This document shows, piece after piece, positions 62,252-64,000 of a DNA stretch of 64,000 nt. The first letter of the stretch is position 1. Each line of letters begins with the position of its first letter. Source of the DNA: Lachnospiraceae bacterium (GTDB taxonomy: Bacteria; Bacillota; Clostridia; Lachnospirales; Lachnospiraceae). The notes beneath the pieces were generated by a model that ran no database searches, was not told the DNA's origin, and was given only the letters and a program-made list of their open reading frames with translations. The DNA lies in contig JAFWTY010000026.1 in assembly GCA_017518735.1 (NCBI GenBank), positions 1-64,000 on the forward strand, written 5' to 3'. A program made the position numbers and the translations under genes.

Positions 62252-64000
62252 TTATTTGAATTCCACGATTGTAACACCGGCGTCTCCTTCGCCGTATTCT
62301 CCGAGGTGGAAATCTTTTACGTAGGAAAGTTTCTTTAAATGCCTTGCCACCGCATCACGCAATACGCCGGTACCTTTTCCATGTACGACACGTACGGAGT
62401 GAAGGTGGGAAAGATAGGCATCATCCAAGTATTTGTCCAGGTTGGCAATGGCTTCGTCGGCAGTCTGCCCGAGGAGATTGATCTCGGGAGAGATGTTCAT
62501 TGCCTTCGAAAACTTGCCGGAATAATTGCCCTTCTTTCCGGATTTGGAAGAAGTCTTGTCGAGATCCACGGGGGCCTCGCTTCGCCTTACATCCTTGATG
62601 TTGGCGCGAACCTGCATGGCTCCGCAGAGAATCATCATATTTCCTTTGGCATCGGGAAGGGATTGTACGGTACCCTTCATCTTCATCGAAAGGATTTCGA
62701 GATAGTCACCCTTCTTGATTTCTTCCGCGGTGAGAGACTTACTCGTTTGAACCGGAGTCTGTTTCTCGCTTAAGTTTTTGGAACGGTCCTTAATCTTTTC
62801 GCGAAGATTGGCCCTGGTTTTTTCCATGGTGCGGATGTCACCGCCCTTGTGATAGGAGCGAATGGCCTCGTCTGCGGTATCCTTGGCATCCTGTAAGATG
62901 TCGCGGGCTTCCTCGTTGGCCTTGCGAAGGACGTTTTCACGCTTTCTTGCAAGTTCCGCATTTTTCTCTTCCAGTTCGAGACGGAGGACTTCAATGCGCT
63001 CCCTGTCTTCTTCCATGGCCTGTTCCTTGGCTTCGATTTCTTTTCTGGAATGGTCCAGATCGGAGAGAAGATCCTCAAAACTGATCTGATTTTCGGTAAC
63101 CTCTTTCTTTGCTTCCTCGATGATTTCTCCGGGCAGGCCGAGCTTTGATGAAATGGCAAAGGCGTTGCTTTTTCCGGGAATGCCGAGTAAGAGATGATAG
63201 GTCGGCGTTAAGGTTTCCACATCGAATTCGCAGCTGGCATTTAAGGTGCCGGGAGCGGAAAGAGCAAAAATCTTAAGCTCACTGTAGTGCGTGGTCGCCA
63301 GGGTCAGTGCATCCTTCTGCTGCAGATTTTTTAAGATAGCAATCGCGAGGGCGGCACCTTCCGCGGGATCGGTACCGGCACAAAGCTCATCAAAAAGACA
63401 TAAGCAGTGGCGGTCCGCCTTTTTTAATATCGAAATGATGTTGGTCATGTGTGCCGAGAAAGTACTGAGAGACTGCTCGATACTCTGCTCGTCACCGATG
63501 TCCGCAAAAATATCCCGGAAGACACAAAGCTTTGACAAGGTCGAAGCCGGAATGTGAAGTCCGGCCTGTCCCATGGCACAGAGCAGACCGGTGGTCTTTA
63601 AGGAAACGGTCTTGCCGCCTGTGTTCGGACCGGTAATGATCATTAAGTTTACGTCTTCGCCGAATTTGATATCGATGGGAACAACTTTCGCCGGATCGAT
63701 AAAAGGATGGCGGGCCTTGTGAAGTTCGATGATGCGCTCCGAAACGTATTCCGGTTTTCCCGCCTTCATCGAAAGTGCCAGTTTTCCCTTGGCAAAAAGG
63801 AAATCCAGCCGGGTTAAGATTTTTGCATTGGAAGCAAATTCTTCTATATGTTCTCCGGCGAGCGCACTGAGCGTTGCCAGGATCTTTTCGATTTCTTCTT
63901 TTTCAAGAGATTCCAGTTCCTGAAGGCGGTTGTTGTACTCCACAACCTGAGAAGGCTCGATAAAAAATGTGGAGCCGGCCTTGGAGCGGTCATGGACCAT
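62252..64000 (-). CDS. mutS2: Endonuclease MutS2 (N-terminus outside the window)
   Basis: The visible 582 residues are the larger C-terminal part of MutS2, a ribosome-rescue and anti-recombination ATPase. Motifs: VHDRSKAGSTFFIEP, Walker A TGPNTGGKTVS, the MutS box DELCAGTDPAEGAAL and TTHYSELK, a long coiled coil (about 285-390) and a C-terminal Smr nuclease domain (INLLGQTADEA, VRVVHGKGTGVLRD). The frame runs off the right edge; the ATG at the edge is an internal Met, so about 200 residues lie outside. Confidence 0.95.
   Translation of the reverse strand: MVHDRSKAGSTFFIEPSQVVEYNNRLQELESLEKEEIEKILATLSALAGEHIEEFASNAKILTRLDFLFAKGKLALSMKAGKPEYVSERIIELHKARHPFIDPAKVVPIDIKFGEDVNLMIITGPNTGGKTVSLKTTGLLCAMGQAGLHIPASTLSKLCVFRDIFADIGDEQSIEQSLSTFSAHMTNIISILKKADRHCLCLFDELCAGTDPAEGAALAIAILKNLQQKDALTLATTHYSELKIFALSAPGTLNASCEFDVETLTPTYHLLLGIPGKSNAFAISSKLGLPGEIIEEAKKEVTENQISFEDLLSDLDHSRKEIEAKEQAMEEDRERIEVLRLELEEKNAELARKRENVLRKANEEARDILQDAKDTADEAIRSYHKGGDIRTMEKTRANLREKIKDRSKNLSEKQTPVQTSKSLTAEEIKKGDYLEILSMKMKGTVQSLPDAKGNMMILCGAMQVRANIKDVRRSEAPVDLDKTSSKSGKKGNYSGKFSKAMNISPEINLLGQTADEAIANLDKYLDDAYLSHLHSVRVVHGKGTGVLRDAVARHLKKLSYVKDFHLGEYGEGDAGVTIVEFK

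Noticed and set aside
1..64000. Mobile elements, prophage or integrative element
   Set aside because: No transposase, integrase, phage or conjugation gene was found, and no tRNA-flanked direct repeat could be recognised.

Overview
This 64 kb window reads as chromosome of a Gram-positive anaerobe of the Lachnospiraceae (Clostridia, Bacillota). The assignment rests on strong AGGAGG-type ribosome sites with frequent TTG and GTG starts, a monoderm-style Tad pilus locus with no secretin or CpaB gene, DUF5702, DUF624 and DUF6382-FHA proteins, archaeal-type ProS, a split transketolase and a free-standing MsmK-type ATPase. No rRNA, insertion sequence, integrase, phage gene or CRISPR array was seen. 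One tRNA 3' end lies at the left edge and the right edge cuts mutS2.

Layout: (1) 1-4935, a LytTR regulator with a DUF3021 membrane partner behind three TTTACCGA repeats, then an acyltransferase, a GH43 glycosidase and NagA. (2) 4932-9420, minus strand: a VWA protein, a macro-domain relative that has lost its ligand loops, an Lgt-like protein and a phosphodiester glycosidase. (3) 9480-14082, an RND exporter with a large coiled-coil insert, a perfect TetR-type operator and the TetR gene. (4) 14189-17629, DegV and two uncharacterised genes. (5) 17826-26335, a complete monoderm Tad (Flp pilus) locus, including a 54-residue pilin. (6) 26385-30372, rhomboid protease, HIT, a membrane protein, ACT protein and MurG. 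(7) 30577-43870, central metabolism and translation: pgi, proS, ackA, an SAH/MTA-type deaminase, deoC, both transketolase halves, metG. (8) 44105-49794, MsmK-type ATPase, a nest of competing inverted repeats, a histidine kinase/response regulator pair, an RluA-type synthase and AhcY. (9) 49916-53827, an amino-acid ABC transporter whose last gene fuses a DapF/CntK-like racemase to endonuclease III. (10) 53902-57148, two zinc-ribbon proteins, one a membrane-anchored solute-binding fusion with six 39-bp repeats, and a 35-residue membrane peptide. (11) 57150-64000, a stand-alone AIR-synthase C-terminal domain, Lrp regulator, aminotransferase and TrmL, facing the minus-strand group mutS2-regulator-kinase.

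Functional themes are sugar scavenging (GH43, NagA, MsmK, the membrane-bound binding protein), nucleoside and SAH salvage feeding pentose metabolism (deaminase, AhcY, DeoC, transketolase), surface structures (Tad pilus) and envelope sensing (two kinase pairs, LytTR pair, rhomboid). The strongest unusual items are the racemase-Nth fusion, the zinc-ribbon/solute-binding fusion, the gutted macro domain beside a VWA protein, and the inverted-repeat nest in front of the histidine kinase. All calls come from reading the sequence and from memory of protein families; no database search was run.
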